From Viola odorata (lineage: Eukaryota; Streptophyta; Magnoliopsida; Malpighiales; Violaceae): 64,000 nucleotides of DNA. Position numbers and translations under genes: made by a program. Below the pieces are notes generated by a model that had not been told where the DNA came from, searched no databases, and saw nothing but the letters and a program-made list of their open reading frames with translations. The stretch covers positions 68,558,367-68,622,366 of the forward strand of contig OY829540.1 in assembly GCA_963691705.1 (NCBI GenBank). Reading direction: 5' to 3'. Shown here in pieces: positions 1 to 10,950 of this stretch (position 1 is the stretch's first letter; the number at the start of each line of letters is the position of its first letter).

Positions 1-836
1 TAATTATGTTTTGTAACTAAAATCTCTGATTCTTGGTAGAGATTGAGAGGTTGACTATGTATGTTATTGTGAGATTTTGTTGGACTTAATATGAATGTTT
101 TTATATCTCTTTTCTTCTCACTTTAATTGTTAAAACTTGTTCTTGTTGAATCTTAAGTTTGGCCAACTTGTGAATTAATTTGAATGGGTAACGTCGGTTT
201 CATTTATGTCAGCGTGATTCCTGCATTTATGAATATTAAGTAGACAACTAGTGAATATTTGACATAAGACTTGTCTTTAGGATCTAGGTAGAAAGGAAAG
301 AATGGGTCCTGGGTTCAGGGCTGAGTGTCGTATCTATCCCTAGGCCTAGGGATGGGTTTCCCGGATGGTTACAATTTTCCAGCAACTTGACAAATTGTTA
401 GGAGAGTTAGGGTCATTATTAAAGTGTCTCTTTTAATTGACTTGTATAGGGGGAAACCTGGGAATATAGAGGGTCTCTTATTCCTATAACATCTCTATAA
501 ATTCATTCGGAAAATATATTTATCAATGATCAATTGCATAGGATAGTCACCTCAAGGATATCCCTACCAAGGATTGTTTTTCTACTAATTTTCTCTCTTC
601 ATTTGCGTTCTGTTCTTGCTGCAATTCGTTCACTCATTTACTTTCATGTACTGTTTTATTTCTAATCTAAAGAATCATCTCACCACCTTGCATTTTACTT
701 TGTCATTTTCAGGAGAAGCAAAGATTGGACCGATTTGTCCCAGTGTTCGAACCTCTTGCCCTATGCACAAATCCTTTTTGCTGCTTAGTGATAAGTTGTA
801 ATCTTTTTATTTATGATCGGATTCGACACCCCGTCA
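1..836. mobile_element. Right part of an LTR, same family as the 4.3 and 39.4 kb LTRs
   Basis: The end (about 780-836) reads like the ends of the LTRs at 4301-5873 and 39362-41127: a phrase 'gtgataagttgtaat', then a short stretch ending ccgtca. The five bases after it, ACTGC (837-841), fit the empty-site sequence in the paralogous blocks near 15888 and 37668 (gcac-t-tcc / gcac-t-acc), so the LTR boundary can be placed at 836/837. The left end is outside the window, so it cannot be said whether this is a solo LTR or the 3' LTR of a longer element. No gag-pol reading frame is visible. It is inserted in a Helitron copy. Confidence 0.65.
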
Positions 837-3469
837 ACTGCCTTCAAATTATAGTTAAATAATTAAAATAAAATAAATACTATTAACCCATGTCGTAAAT
901 ATTTTATGTACAATATATAATATTTCTTTCATAAAAATAAAATTAATGTAAATTATTTTGATAATATATGGATAATATTATCAATACTTGTAAATAAACT
1001 TCTCAATTATTCTCATACAAATTGTTCTTTATTTTACCATATAATTTATGTTAAGAAAAGGTATAAATATTACCATTTATTTATCACTTTTATCTAGTTT
1101 ATGTTTCTTTAACACTTTTAAAATCAATCCTTTTACTAAATTAAAAGAATAAAATAAAATAAAAAATATTAACTCGAATAAAGAATATTGTTTTTAAAAT
1201 AATATAATATTACTTAAAATAATTTACATTTAAAAATAGAATAAGATATATTTATTTATATTTAACAAATAATTTACATTTAAAAATAGATTAACTTATA
1301 TTTTACTCATTTTGACTGTTTTCTAATTCCATACTTTTAAGAATATTTCTCACATTGTAGCTCCACCAGTACATTACATAGATTGATCTCGCACAACGTC
1401 TTTGAATATACTGAGGAACTTGTTGGTAATCAACCAAGAAAATATTTTTATCACCCATGGCAAGTAAAAGTTAGCAAGAATAATTTTATAGGAAGATAGT
1501 TTCGGTATTTAACATATTTTGATTCTTCAATAACTTATCTTTCTCTTTTGTATTTTAGCATTTCAATTATTTAATTATTTAAATAATTGTTTTTGTTAAT
1601 TATAACTTAATATTATAATGTGAATATTTCATAATAGAAAATCACCTTCTTTAATTTTTCATACTATCAAACAAATATTTAATATAAATTTAAATTCTAA
1701 AGAATTAATTTAATATACACTCATTATTCATAAATTTAATATTAAATCATTTTACAAATATATATATATTTTATACAAATATAATTTATTTTTGCTAATT
1801 TTTTTAACTCAGAATACTAAGTATATTTTTCTATGATAAATTATTTACTAATTTTAAATTCTTACTAAAAGTTACATATATAATAATTCTTTATTAATTA
1901 AATAAATGGTCTTTAATAATAGAAATAAAAGTGCATTACTTAATTGAAAAAATATTTTTTAATTTTGTTCACTTTCTAATTTACTATTATTAGCGTTATT
2001 TTAAAATATTATTATAAGCTACTCCATGTGATTTTCTAAGAGACTAACAAAGTCATTCATGTCATCAAATAAACTAAAGTTTTTTTGTTGTTGTCAATAA
2101 CGTGAGCTTAAATTATTCTAAAATAAATTTATTTTTATTAATAGATTTATTAATAAATGACATTATTGATTATGTATTATCCTTTTATTTTTAAGAAAAA
2201 ATAAAATAATGTCAAAATAATTTAATACCACGTTATAAACATGCAAATGAACTTCAAATTATTTTCGATAATCGTAACTTATTTTTTCCTTCTAAATAAA
2301 TATAGTGGTTGATTTGAGCCAATTAAAAATAGATGAATTTATTTGATATTAGTTGGAAATGCATAGGCAAGTGCAAAATATTAATTATAAAAATTGATCG
2401 TTCCTTCTTCCAAATTCTCGCAAATAAGAACTTGGATATTCATGTACAACATTTAGAGTCGTAAGCAACGAAATAACTCGGATCTTCTTTTCTAATTGGC
2501 TCAGTTAAATTGCTATTTACTTTTCATTTTTGTTTATGAAATTCGTTACTACCTATATCTTTAAAAAAAACTAACATATCATTGAAACATTATACAAAAT
2601 AATCAGGACATAAAATTGTTAAATTTATATTCTCAGTTTTGACTCAATTGAATATCATATATATGGATTTCTCTAAAAAAATGCATATGTTTTGAATAGG
2701 GAAAAAAACCTTAAATCAATCCGGATATTCAAAATTAATTCATAAAAATTAACCCGAATATAGATTTCCTCAAGAAGTTGTACATGCTTTGTTTTTTAAA
2801 AATAAATTGAATAAAATGTTGTATATGACTATATGCTAATTAGGTTAGGCTAGTTATGGAGAAAAATTAAAAATTAAGCAATACCAAATCTAATTACCAC
2901 TAACAAATATAATGAAAAAGTTGAATATATCTTGATTTATGTTCGAGGAATTACTTAATGTAAATAAAAAAACCAATTGATATTAATTATTAAACACAAA
3001 CAATAAAATAAATTATTTAAAAAATAAATAACAAAACATAATAGATAATTATGATTATGTTTTATATTAACTAATTGTATTTTTAATTTTAGTTACTTAT
3101 ATTATTACATGCTTGGAAAACTAATTATGTATTTTATTTTGGTATCCTTAAATTTTGTGGAACAATATTAATTATATTCGCAACTGGTATTTAAGTATTT
3201 TGTTATCTATATATACTATATATATTTAATATATATTATCTAACTTAACTACCAACTGAGAACTTCAATGCTCTCACAATTTTTTTTTAAATTATTTCTT
3301 CAACGAACTGAGAACTTTAGGTAAATTGGCTGAACTATTTTTTTCCCAAATTTAAAAGAGACAATTATTATTGGATAAAGTTTTTAATAGATTTATAAAA
3401 ATTTAAAAGAAAATTAAGGGTGTAATAGATTTTTAAAAAATAATGCATTTTATATAGTATAGATATAGA
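837..3469 (-). mobile_element. Non-autonomous Helitron, copy 1 (5' end complete, 3' part beyond the LTR)
   Basis: This very AT-rich stretch is repeated at 15887-18767 and 37663-41870. Its right end, read on the minus strand, starts TCTATATCTATACTATATAA, and the base following on the plus strand (3470) is T. The following host sequence (ttatatac...tttaaggttttgg) matches the uninterrupted flank of other PPR genes (about 23200, 54295 and 59005). A 5' TC and insertion between A and T are Helitron hallmarks. No Rep/helicase reading frame is present, so it is non-autonomous. An LTR has split it at 836. Confidence 0.7.
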
Positions 3470-3553
3470 TTATATACAAAAATTATTTAAGGTTTTGGTT
3501 AACATTATTTCTATAAGTGTTTATTTTGTTTAAATTAAAATGACTGACATTCA

Positions 3554-3937
3554 ATTGGAGAACCCAAAACCCACACAGTGCTAGCGGCGAAAGCAATTAA
3601 TCAAAATGTTAAGAGTATAGATATCGGTCTTAACCCTCCATAAATTCCATTTGTTTGGACAGAGAAACGGTAGTACCATGATGCCCCATCCCCACAACAG
3701 CTGATAATAATCTGTTAAATTCCACCACACAGAAGGCGAAGGAGACATGCTTATCATGCGATTAAAGGAAGCCAAGGCAACATCAATATCATCAAATTTG
3801 CAGCCATTTCTAAGGATTGAGGAAGCATAATGACGAGAATTAGAAAGAAGAACACAAGACCTCGTAAAAGCTGAAGGAGCACATGGTAACACATTCCTCG
3901 TCGCCATCATCGCCAAGATCGCCATCAACCAAACCAA
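3554..3937 (-). pseudogene. PPR (RFL type) N-terminal fragment 1
   Basis: The reverse strand encodes a presequence-like start (MVWLMAILAMMA...), the motif SRHYASS, then the conserved linker FDDIDVALASFNRMISMSP and part of the first two PPR motifs, ending in the remains of the INCFCRLHCVGFGFSN segment. A two-base insertion near 3727 shifts the frame after SPSPSV. The fragment stops abruptly at 3554, where the sequence becomes the upstream flank seen before other PPR genes (gaccgacattca). It is therefore a recombination remnant. The same fragment occurs at 18775-19152 and 41878-42400. The wording of this N-terminus (NVLPCAPSAFTRSCVL) differs from all seven long genes, so it derives from another lost paralogue. 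Confidence 0.85.
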
Positions 3938-4300
3938 TACCTTCGTCCGAAAGGGTAGTGTGCGTAACTAATGTTGAGTTGGTGTCTCGAGTCGACTCGA
4001 CGGAAACCTTTCGGATATGTGACGAAAAAGGTGAGCGATAGTCTTTTAAATATATTTTTTTTAAAAATGTACATAAACACCTTTTACACAATTTTTCACT
4101 TTTAAACTTTTTTGCAAAACGTCAACTTCCGAGAATTGTAATTTTCATAAATAATAAATAATTGAGAAAAATATAAGTGATAGACCCATGATATTAAAAT
4201 AAATTCAAGAAATTAATTAGAAACTAAATAAAATTATAATATTTGAAAATTTTGCAAAAGGACCTTTAATCCTCTTTTTTTCAATTATCATAGGTTCGGC
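3938..4300. other. Flank of PPR fragment 1, start of 100-bp repeat
   Basis: No gene is seen. The stretch is the upstream flank of the PPR fragment and is conserved at 19153-19500 and 42400-42750. From about 4271 it is the beginning of the ~100-bp minisatellite monomer (caattatcataggttcggc), which the solo LTR then interrupts. Confidence 0.7.
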
Positions 4301-5873
4301 TGATATGATGCCTTTTTATGCATGTTTTTCCCTCTCTTTTAGGTCTAATTTCACACTTGATACTACTAATTTGTCTTGTTTTCCAACCACTTTGTAGATT
4401 TGGGCTAAAGGGAGAAACTTGCTGAAAAGCGCGCCATTTGGATGCTTTTTTGCTGATCTTTCATCGTCGAGCCCTAGATGCATTTTGTCGTCGAGACCTA
4501 CCGTCGGGGCCTAGACGAGATCTTATGTCTAGGCCTAGACGAAGCACGTGGATGTTTCTTTTCGGATGACGCTTGGCCGAAGATGCTAAAAAGATTCTAG
4601 CGGGATTCCATGTGCAAATCATCCAGCTCATCAAAGAATATTCCTCTATACCATTTTGTCCCCTAGTGGGGTTGTTAGGCTATATATAGAACCTTAACTT
4701 TAGGTTAAGGGAGGCTACTCTTTAGTATATTTTTCATCTTTTTAGGGTTTTCAATCGTTGTAGCCACTTCTCTAACATTGGAATTTGTTCTTCCCTTATT
4801 TTTCCAGAAATTGGAGCCCAAAGCTCCAATTAGTTTTTAATCCAGATTTTCGTTTTCATCTGCACCTCTTCTCTGTTTATGTTGCTTTCTCCATCTATCT
4901 TGTGCATGATTTCCAGCATGAGTGGCTAAATCTCTTAGTCTTGGCAGGGGTGTTTTAAGGATTGCAAGAGGATAGTTGGGAGGTCAAAGTGTTCTTAAAA
5001 CGTGTTCATTGTTGTATCCGCTTTCTTGCCATTTTATTGTCATTTCGTGTGAGATTTGTTGGTAGTTTGATCACCTATTTGCATGTTTCTCATGAATATT
5101 GTCATTTCCATGGTAATAACTAACGTGAGGCCATGGAATAGAGTAGGCACCTGGTCCAGAGTCATCATGTCGTTTGGTCCAATCTGGCTAGGGCAAGAAA
5201 CCGGTTAGGGCAGACTTCTCAGTGTCTAGCCCTAGACGTGTCTTCTCTCCACTTCACGGGCCTGTGTGTATGACCCATAAGCGTACCTTGGGCACAGTGT
5301 CACGGCCACTCCCATAAGCGTACCCTGGGAGTGACTTCTCTTAAGAAGAGAAGTAGGGAATCTCCGTGAAAACAGGGTTCCTATAGCACGTCTATGGCGT
5401 GAACGCAGTCTATCCTTGCACCGATGACCGACTAGACCTCGACGCAATCCGCAGTCTACCCCTGCTAAGATTTCTCCTTTTATCTGATCTATTATCTTTA
5501 CTTACTTTGTTATTATCTTTATTACACTTGTTAGTCTTTACCATTTTTATTGATATTCGCTTGCTTTATTTTTGTTCCCTTTTTATTATTTCGTTTGTCT
5601 AGTGTTACTTGTTATTTGCATTTTTATTCTCTGTCTCAACATCAACTGCCATCGTTGGTTAGATTCGTCTAGACCAACCAAACCCCCCCCCTTTTGTGTT
5701 GCTTTTATGTCTGTTGCATTTTCATCCTCATCATACATTTAGGGCAAGATTGAATTTAGTCCTTCATTTTCCCTCTGGTTCGACCCTGACTTGCCGCTAT
5801 ATACATTAATTTGTGCATCTAGCCTATCAGGATTATAAATATTACGTTTGACGCACGTTTCGACGGCGCGTCA
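4301..5873. mobile_element. Solo LTR, 1573 bp, TSD TCGGC
   Basis: It begins TGATATGATG and ends GCGCGTCA (TG...CA). It is flanked by the direct repeat TCGGC at 4296-4300 and 5874-5878. The paralogous uninterrupted sequence at about 42740-42765 (aggttcggccatatttg) shows the empty site with a single TCGGC. There is no primer-binding site, polypurine tract or coding region between the flanks, so this is a solo LTR. It shares many blocks with the 39362-41127 LTR (for example ctcttaagaagagaagtagg, tgctaagatt), but the two are clearly diverged. Confidence 0.9.
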
Positions 5874-5878
5874 TCGGC

Positions 5879-6307
5879 CATATTTTTTATATATTTTTTC
5901 TCGATTGTTTGCAATTTTTATCATAATTAAATTATTTAACACTATTAATTTTTTTTCCAATTATCATAGGTTTCTTTTAATATTTGAAAAATGGAGAGGG
6001 ACTATTTTAATTTCTATGATATTGGATCCTTTGTAATGATTTATCTAAGTGATACTAAATTTATAATAATTGTGTTTTTAAAATTTCGATCTCGATATTT
6101 TGATACCATATTAGAAATATAATATAGATATATATATATAGCATAAGATAAAGAGAAAGAGGCTGGTGCGAGAGTGGGAAAAGAGGAGAACAGAGCAGGT
6201 TAAAGGGAATGATCCAATGAAGTGTCAGTCTCAGGCTCTCAGCCCACTAATGCAATCAGGGAATGCAGGATTTCATAATTCTCGCCTTACAAACTTATGG
6301 ACAGACG
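5879..6307. other. Rest of the 100-bp repeat, then unassigned sequence
   Basis: 5879-5960 completes the minisatellite monomer split by the LTR and enters a second partial copy (aattatcatagg). About 6000-6160 is AT-rich with an (AT)n run near 6130. 6160-6300 contains 'gagcaggttaaaggga', a phrase from the PPR 3' flank, but no other recognisable gene. Nothing coding can be supported here. Confidence 0.5.
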
Positions 6308-6695
6308 TCTTTTGGTGTCCAACAAAAGTTAAAACTGCCCTTAAAAAAAAAAAAAAAAACAGAAGTTAAAACTGAGAAGAAACAACTAAGACAAAAGCAC
6401 AGAGCAGGTTAAAGGGAACTTTATATCAGGCAGTTTTTGCTAACAAAATCAAATAGCAACAAAGGTACAACAAATAAACCAACATCAAAAAGATCTAAGT
6501 CATTCCTATAGCAGCAACCAGAAGCCATAATGGCCACCAATAGTTATAAACCAAACTTACATAGCGTTAGAACTCCCATCACTGAATTACTTGTTTATTT
6601 TCAACTACACCAGAAAGGGAATAGCGACAATTCTTTTCAAAGTAAAACACTTTTAAGCAACAATAGCCTAAAGGAAAAGGAACACTTACAAGTTT
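6308..6695 (-). repeat. Orphan PPR 3'-flank module (no PPR gene attached)
   Basis: This sequence (gtcttttggt...gaacacttacaag) is the same ~350-bp module that lies directly downstream (minus sense) of the PPR genes at 12328, 20596, 33887, 45020, 51734 and 56426. Here the PPR coding region that should follow at the right is missing, and the sequence runs into a RIBA gene piece instead. It marks the place of a lost PPR gene. Confidence 0.8.
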
Positions 6696-6785
6696 AACTT
6701 CCTTTTTGTGCTATATTTTTAATTCCTTTTGGCTCTGGGACATTGTCATTTTCTTGTGAGTGCCAACAATGTTTTATGATTGGAC

Positions 6786-7675
6786 AGGGTGAAATTGGGG
6801 ACGGGAAAGATGTTCTTTAAGGGTACATTCTAAGTGCCTCACTGGCGATATATTTGGGTCTGCGAGGTGTGATTGTGGTAATCAGCTAGCACTTGCAATG
6901 AAGCAAATTGAGGCAGTTGGCAGGGGTGTGTTGGTGTATCTTAGAGGGCATGAAGGTAGAGGAATTGGATTGGGCCACAAGCTTCGTGCTTACAATTTAC
7001 AGGATGATGGATGTGACACGGTTGAAGCCAATGAGCAACTGGGTTTACCTGTTGATTGTTGTGAGTCGGTATTGGTGCCCAGGTATTATCTTCTTTAAGT
7101 ATTTAAAATTTAGCGCCCTCCTTGTGGATTTTTAAAGTCCAGCCATTTGTCCATGAATGCAGTCTTTCATACTTTATAGTTATGTTTACAAAATGGATCG
7201 GCTTCCACCATTGAGTTCCATTATGGTGTTGTCATTTTTCTAAAGCCTTTTGCACGCTTTAGTATAATGGATGCTGAAAACCTTAAAAGCTATACAAACT
7301 ACCTTCTTTTTGCTAGATGTTATTTTGGGTGAGAATATGCATAGAGGATTCCACTGTGTTTGGGTTTCTTCATATATATTTGTTGAATATGTATATGATG
7401 CTCTCTTTCGGACTTGGTTCTCCAGTTATTGCTCAAAGATCTTTCTTTTTCTGCTTTGCTTCTGTTTGGTTTGTGTGGTAGTCATCCTCTACACTAATCT
7501 ATTGCGGATTCTTGGAAGTCTGGGTGTTCATACAATCCTGCCAAATATGTTGGGCTCAAGGGTTATGGTTTGGCAATTTCAGGCAGGGTCCTGTTAATAT
7601 CTCCAATAACGAAGGAGAACAAGAGATATTTGGAAACTAAGAGAGTAAAAATGGGTCACGTATACAAATGACCAG
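6786..7675 (+). pseudogene. RIBA-type GTP cyclohydrolase II pseudogene piece
   Basis: Two exon-like blocks match the GTP cyclohydrolase II part of plant bifunctional riboflavin enzymes (GTP to the diaminopyrimidine precursor, plastid). Block 1 (6786-7083) reads [10 protein letters not shown], then [20 protein letters not shown] and [20 protein letters not shown]. The three zinc-binding cysteines (C...CxC) and the [12 protein letters not shown] motif are present. Block 2 (about 7502-7675) reads [19 protein letters not shown] and [13 protein letters not shown]. Block 1 is preceded by 'acag' and followed by 'GCCCAG|gta', so introns are kept and this is not a retrocopy. It is broken: one base is missing near 6820 (VL|RVHS), one near 7063 (E|YGIGAQ), a few codons are lost before NPAKY, and a stop follows MGHVY. 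The rest of the gene (DHBP synthase half) is not seen. Confidence 0.88.
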
Positions 7676-8916
7676 GTAAATGGGCCAATGGCACCAGTAC
7701 CGAAAGTAATAATTCAACAATTCTCATCCCATCTGATGAACTGTCCCAGCAGTCATAGATTCATAGGTGCTTCAAGCGATCCCATTGAAGTTGGTTAAAG
7801 TGAGTTGAAATATTTTACATTTGTTCTCGTCGATTCTTTCGTCAGGTTTTTTCATCGACCACACATTTTTTATGCCACAGAGATCTTCAACCAGCTTCAC
7901 CATCACAAGTTTCAAAGGGTTTGCAAGCTTAGTTATCTCCTGGTTCTTTTTGTCATCTCTTTATTCTGGTAATTGCGATCCGTGGAAGGGTGCTCATTCC
8001 TGTATTTCCGAAATACCCGAAATTTTTATTTCGAATTCGGGTATTCCGAAATACACAAATTATTTCCCAAACCTGAAATTTTTTTCCCACTACTCGAACC
8101 CAAAATTTTGAATTTTTGAAATTTTTGGGATATGCAAGAAAGCACCGAGACACGCAGCAGCACATCAGCTCTCCTTCCTCCCTCCTAATGAGCCGGCCCA
8201 TTACCCAACCGACCCAAACTACAAACAAAACAGCCCAACACCTAACCCAGCAGCCAACCCAACTACCCAACCCTAATCTATCATCTTCTTCCTCCAAATT
8301 CATAATTTGAACTGTCCGGCAACATATTGGTAATAAGATATAAATCAACAATAAGGAACCAAATTACTATAAATTGATGAGTAGAAGGATTAAATTGTGT
8401 TTTTTATGTCTTGCACGTTCAATGAATTTTCAACTTACAAGAATTTACCCATAAATAAATAAAAATGTCATAGTAAATTATATGATGTAAATGAAGCTTA
8501 AAATATTTAAATATCAGCATACACAGGCGAATATAGTGTGTATACGCGCGCGAACTAGCGTGCATTTACTTGCTCTTTCATGCTTTGCTATGAACGTAAT
8601 ATAGGCGCCCTTAATTGGCTAGGTGATTCCAAGCTTTCCACTTTAGTAGCTTCCCTTTTCTTCTCTTCTTTGGCTCCCCCGCATGAAAACATAAAAGCTA
8701 ACATCAATGCATATTCCCTGAGTATCCTTTCTATTCTTCCAGCGCGAAATTAATCTCGTTTGATTATAGTCTTTAAGGGTGTTTTTTAAAAAAAAACTGT
8801 AAAAGAAAAAGAAAAAGAAAATCAAAAAATCTTTGACCATTAATGAATGGTCATACAAAGTTGCATTACAAGGACAAATTATTCAAACTAGCTCTAATAT
8901 ATTCCTACATCGTTGA
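7676..8916. other. Unassigned sequence between RIBA pseudogene and PPR gene 1
   Basis: No gene can be supported. It contains a short inverted repeat (8002-8054), a C/A-rich stretch rich in 'caaccca' words (8150-8290), a purine/pyrimidine-alternating spot (tacgcgcgcgaac, near 8544), and a poly-A-rich run (8785-8830). Unlike the other PPR genes, PPR gene 1 does not have the usual 3' flank here. Confidence 0.5.
8002..8054. repeat. Inverted repeat, ~19-bp arms
   Basis: Arms at 8002-8021 (gtatttccgaaatacccgaa) and 8036-8054 (ttcgggtattccgaaatac) are reverse complements apart from one or two bases, separated by about 14 AT-rich bases. The origin is unknown; it may be the end of a degraded transposon. 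Confidence 0.6.
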
Positions 8917-10650
8917 CTACAGACTTTCACTTCTCAACAAGATTTTTTTGGATTTAATAGTGGTGTTATCTCTAGAGAATCTTCTGCGCCTCATTTCTTC
9001 AATTAGTGATACAGCCATCGATGTATTCTTGATGAAGAAGAATCCACGAATAATCACGTTAAACGAGCAACTATCTGGAGAGCAACCAGTACCTTCCATT
9101 TTTCTAAAAATCTTGTATGCTTCATTTGCTAATCCTTCTTTACAAAATCCACCAATTACAGCATTATATGTGTACACATCAGGTTTTAACCCATCGTTAG
9201 GAAGTCCAAATAGTAGTAGTTCTATTGCATCTCTAAGTCTACCAGCTTTGCACATAGCATGAATAAGGATATTATACGTCCTCAGATTAGGTCTCAAGTT
9301 ACTCTTTTGAATTTCTTGAAACAGTTTAGCTGCCACATCAAGATACCCGTGCTTGCATAAGCCCGCAAGTAAAGTACTGTACGTAAATATGTCCGGGGTA
9401 TGGCCATGAGCATTCATATCTTCAAAAAGCTTCTTTGCATCACTAAGTTGTCCTGTTTGGCACAACGAGTGTAGGAGAGTAGTATATGTAACTACATTCG
9501 GACTTAAACCTCTGCAGCACATTTCATGAAAAAGTTTCCACGCCTCATCTGTTCTTTTGTGGTTGCACCATCCATTTATCAAACTGTTGAAGGTAATTAC
9601 ATTTGGCGTGCAACCTTTGCTGACCATCAACTCAAATACATTCCTGGCTTCATCTAATTCGCCTCTCAAGCAATATCCATATATCAAGGAATTATATGTC
9701 ACAACATCGGGATTCACACCACATCTGACCATTTTTCGTTCTACGATAAAATGAGCATCTTCGACCATTCCCTCCTTGCAGAGTTTATCAACCAGGATAG
9801 TGAAGGTAACTACATCCGGCATGATATCGCACCCCAACATATCATTCAACAATGTTTGAGCTTCTCTTACATGACCTGAATTGCAGAATCCATGGATTAA
9901 TGAGTTATATGTGACAACATCAGGTGTGATTCCTTTACTCTTCATCTCAGAGAAAATGTCTAAACCCTCAACCACTAGTCTATCTTTGCAAAGGCTATCG
10001 ATGATTGTACTGTATGTAACCACATTTGGTTCACAGCCTGCTCCTTCCATTTTCTTCAGCAACTGAATAGCTGTGCTAGTTTGTCCAACTTTGCATAGAC
10101 CATTTATCATCACATTACAAGTATACGAGTTGGGGGAGTACCCTCTTGCCACTATGGTATTGAATAAGGTCACAGCATGAGCTATTTTATCTTCTTTGCA
10201 GAGCCCGTTAATTAAGGTAGAAAAGGTTACATTAGTAGGCTGAAAACCGAGCTTGATGATCTTTCCTAAATTGGAGAACCCAAAACCCACACAGTGCAAG
10301 CGGCAGAAGCAATTAATCAAAATGTTAAGAGTATAGAAACCGGACTTAACACCCATAAATTCCATTTGTTTGGACAGAGAAACCGCAGTCCCATGATGCC
10401 CCATCCCCACAACAGCTGATAATAATTTGTTAAATTCCACCACAGAAGGCGGAGGAGACATGCTTATCATGCGATTAAAGGAAGCCAAGGCAACATCAAT
10501 ATCATCAAATGGAGCATATTTGCAGTCATTTCTATGGCTTGTGGAAGCAAAATCACGACAATTAGAATGATGAAGAACATCAAACCTCGTAAAAGTCGAA
10601 GAAGCTCTTAGCAAAACGTTCCCCTTCGTCATCCACGCTATCATCGCCAT
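8917..10650 (-). CDS. RFL-type PPR protein, gene 1
   Basis: P-class PPR protein, expected to bind a mitochondrial RNA. The start at 10650 (MAMIAWMTKG) is chosen because gene 5 shares it; the frame is open up to 10950, but that extension consists of a duplicated 5' flank (10701-10760 and 10898-10958 repeat each other). From that start: presequence with CRDFAS, linker FDDIDVALASFNRMISMSP, then 14 PPR motifs. Residue 5/35 pairs are N-G, N-T, S-N, N-N, S-D, N-D, T-D, N-N, N-N, T-D, S-N, N-D, N-D, N-D. Motif 7 has 36 residues, as in all paralogues; motif 12 has one extra leucine. The C-terminus differs from the other genes: after motif 14 the usual ~35-residue tail (LELVIKMLSNDGNLD...) is replaced by a short unrelated end and the usual 3' flank is absent, so the 3' end is probably rearranged. 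About 577 residues. Confidence 0.88.
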   Translation of the reverse strand: MAMIAWMTKGNVLLRASSTFTRFDVLHHSNCRDFASTSHRNDCKYAPFDDIDVALASFNRMISMSPPPSVVEFNKLLSAVVGMGHHGTAVSLSKQMEFMGVKSGFYTLNILINCFCRLHCVGFGFSNLGKIIKLGFQPTNVTFSTLINGLCKEDKIAHAVTLFNTIVARGYSPNSYTCNVMINGLCKVGQTSTAIQLLKKMEGAGCEPNVVTYSTIIDSLCKDRLVVEGLDIFSEMKSKGITPDVVTYNSLIHGFCNSGHVREAQTLLNDMLGCDIMPDVVTFTILVDKLCKEGMVEDAHFIVERKMVRCGVNPDVVTYNSLIYGYCLRGELDEARNVFELMVSKGCTPNVITFNSLINGWCNHKRTDEAWKLFHEMCCRGLSPNVVTYTTLLHSLCQTGQLSDAKKLFEDMNAHGHTPDIFTYSTLLAGLCKHGYLDVAAKLFQEIQKSNLRPNLRTYNILIHAMCKAGRLRDAIELLLFGLPNDGLKPDVYTYNAVIGGFCKEGLANEAYKIFRKMEGTGCSPDSCSFNVIIRGFFFIKNTSMAVSLIEEMRRRRFSRDNTTIKSKKILLRSESL

Positions 10651-10950
10651 CAACCAAAACCAGTAACCTTCGCTATCGCTATACAATAAAAATTCTACAG
10701 CTAGGGCTTGGAGGGAGGAGAGGATAGTCCGTGGGCTTGGGCTTTTTGGAAACAAAAGATAGAGGGAGATGAGTGTGTTTCGGCGGCGATTGAGGGAGAT
10801 GAGAGTGTTTGGACTTTGGAGGAATGATTTGCTGGAAACTTTGGAAGAACGATTTGGAGGAGAGTAGGAGGAGTTGGCCGATGATTGAATGGGCCGGTGG
10901 GCTTGGAGGGAGGCGAGGATAGTCCGTGGGCTTGGGCTTTTAGAAAACAA

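Noticed and set aside
7271..7597. 108-codon open frame on the plus strand
   Set aside because: It covers the RIBA intron and runs into the second RIBA exon in another frame, so it is a chance frame.
8540..8556. Alternating cgcgcg stretch as a possible regulatory or Z-DNA site
   Set aside because: Very short and without supporting context.
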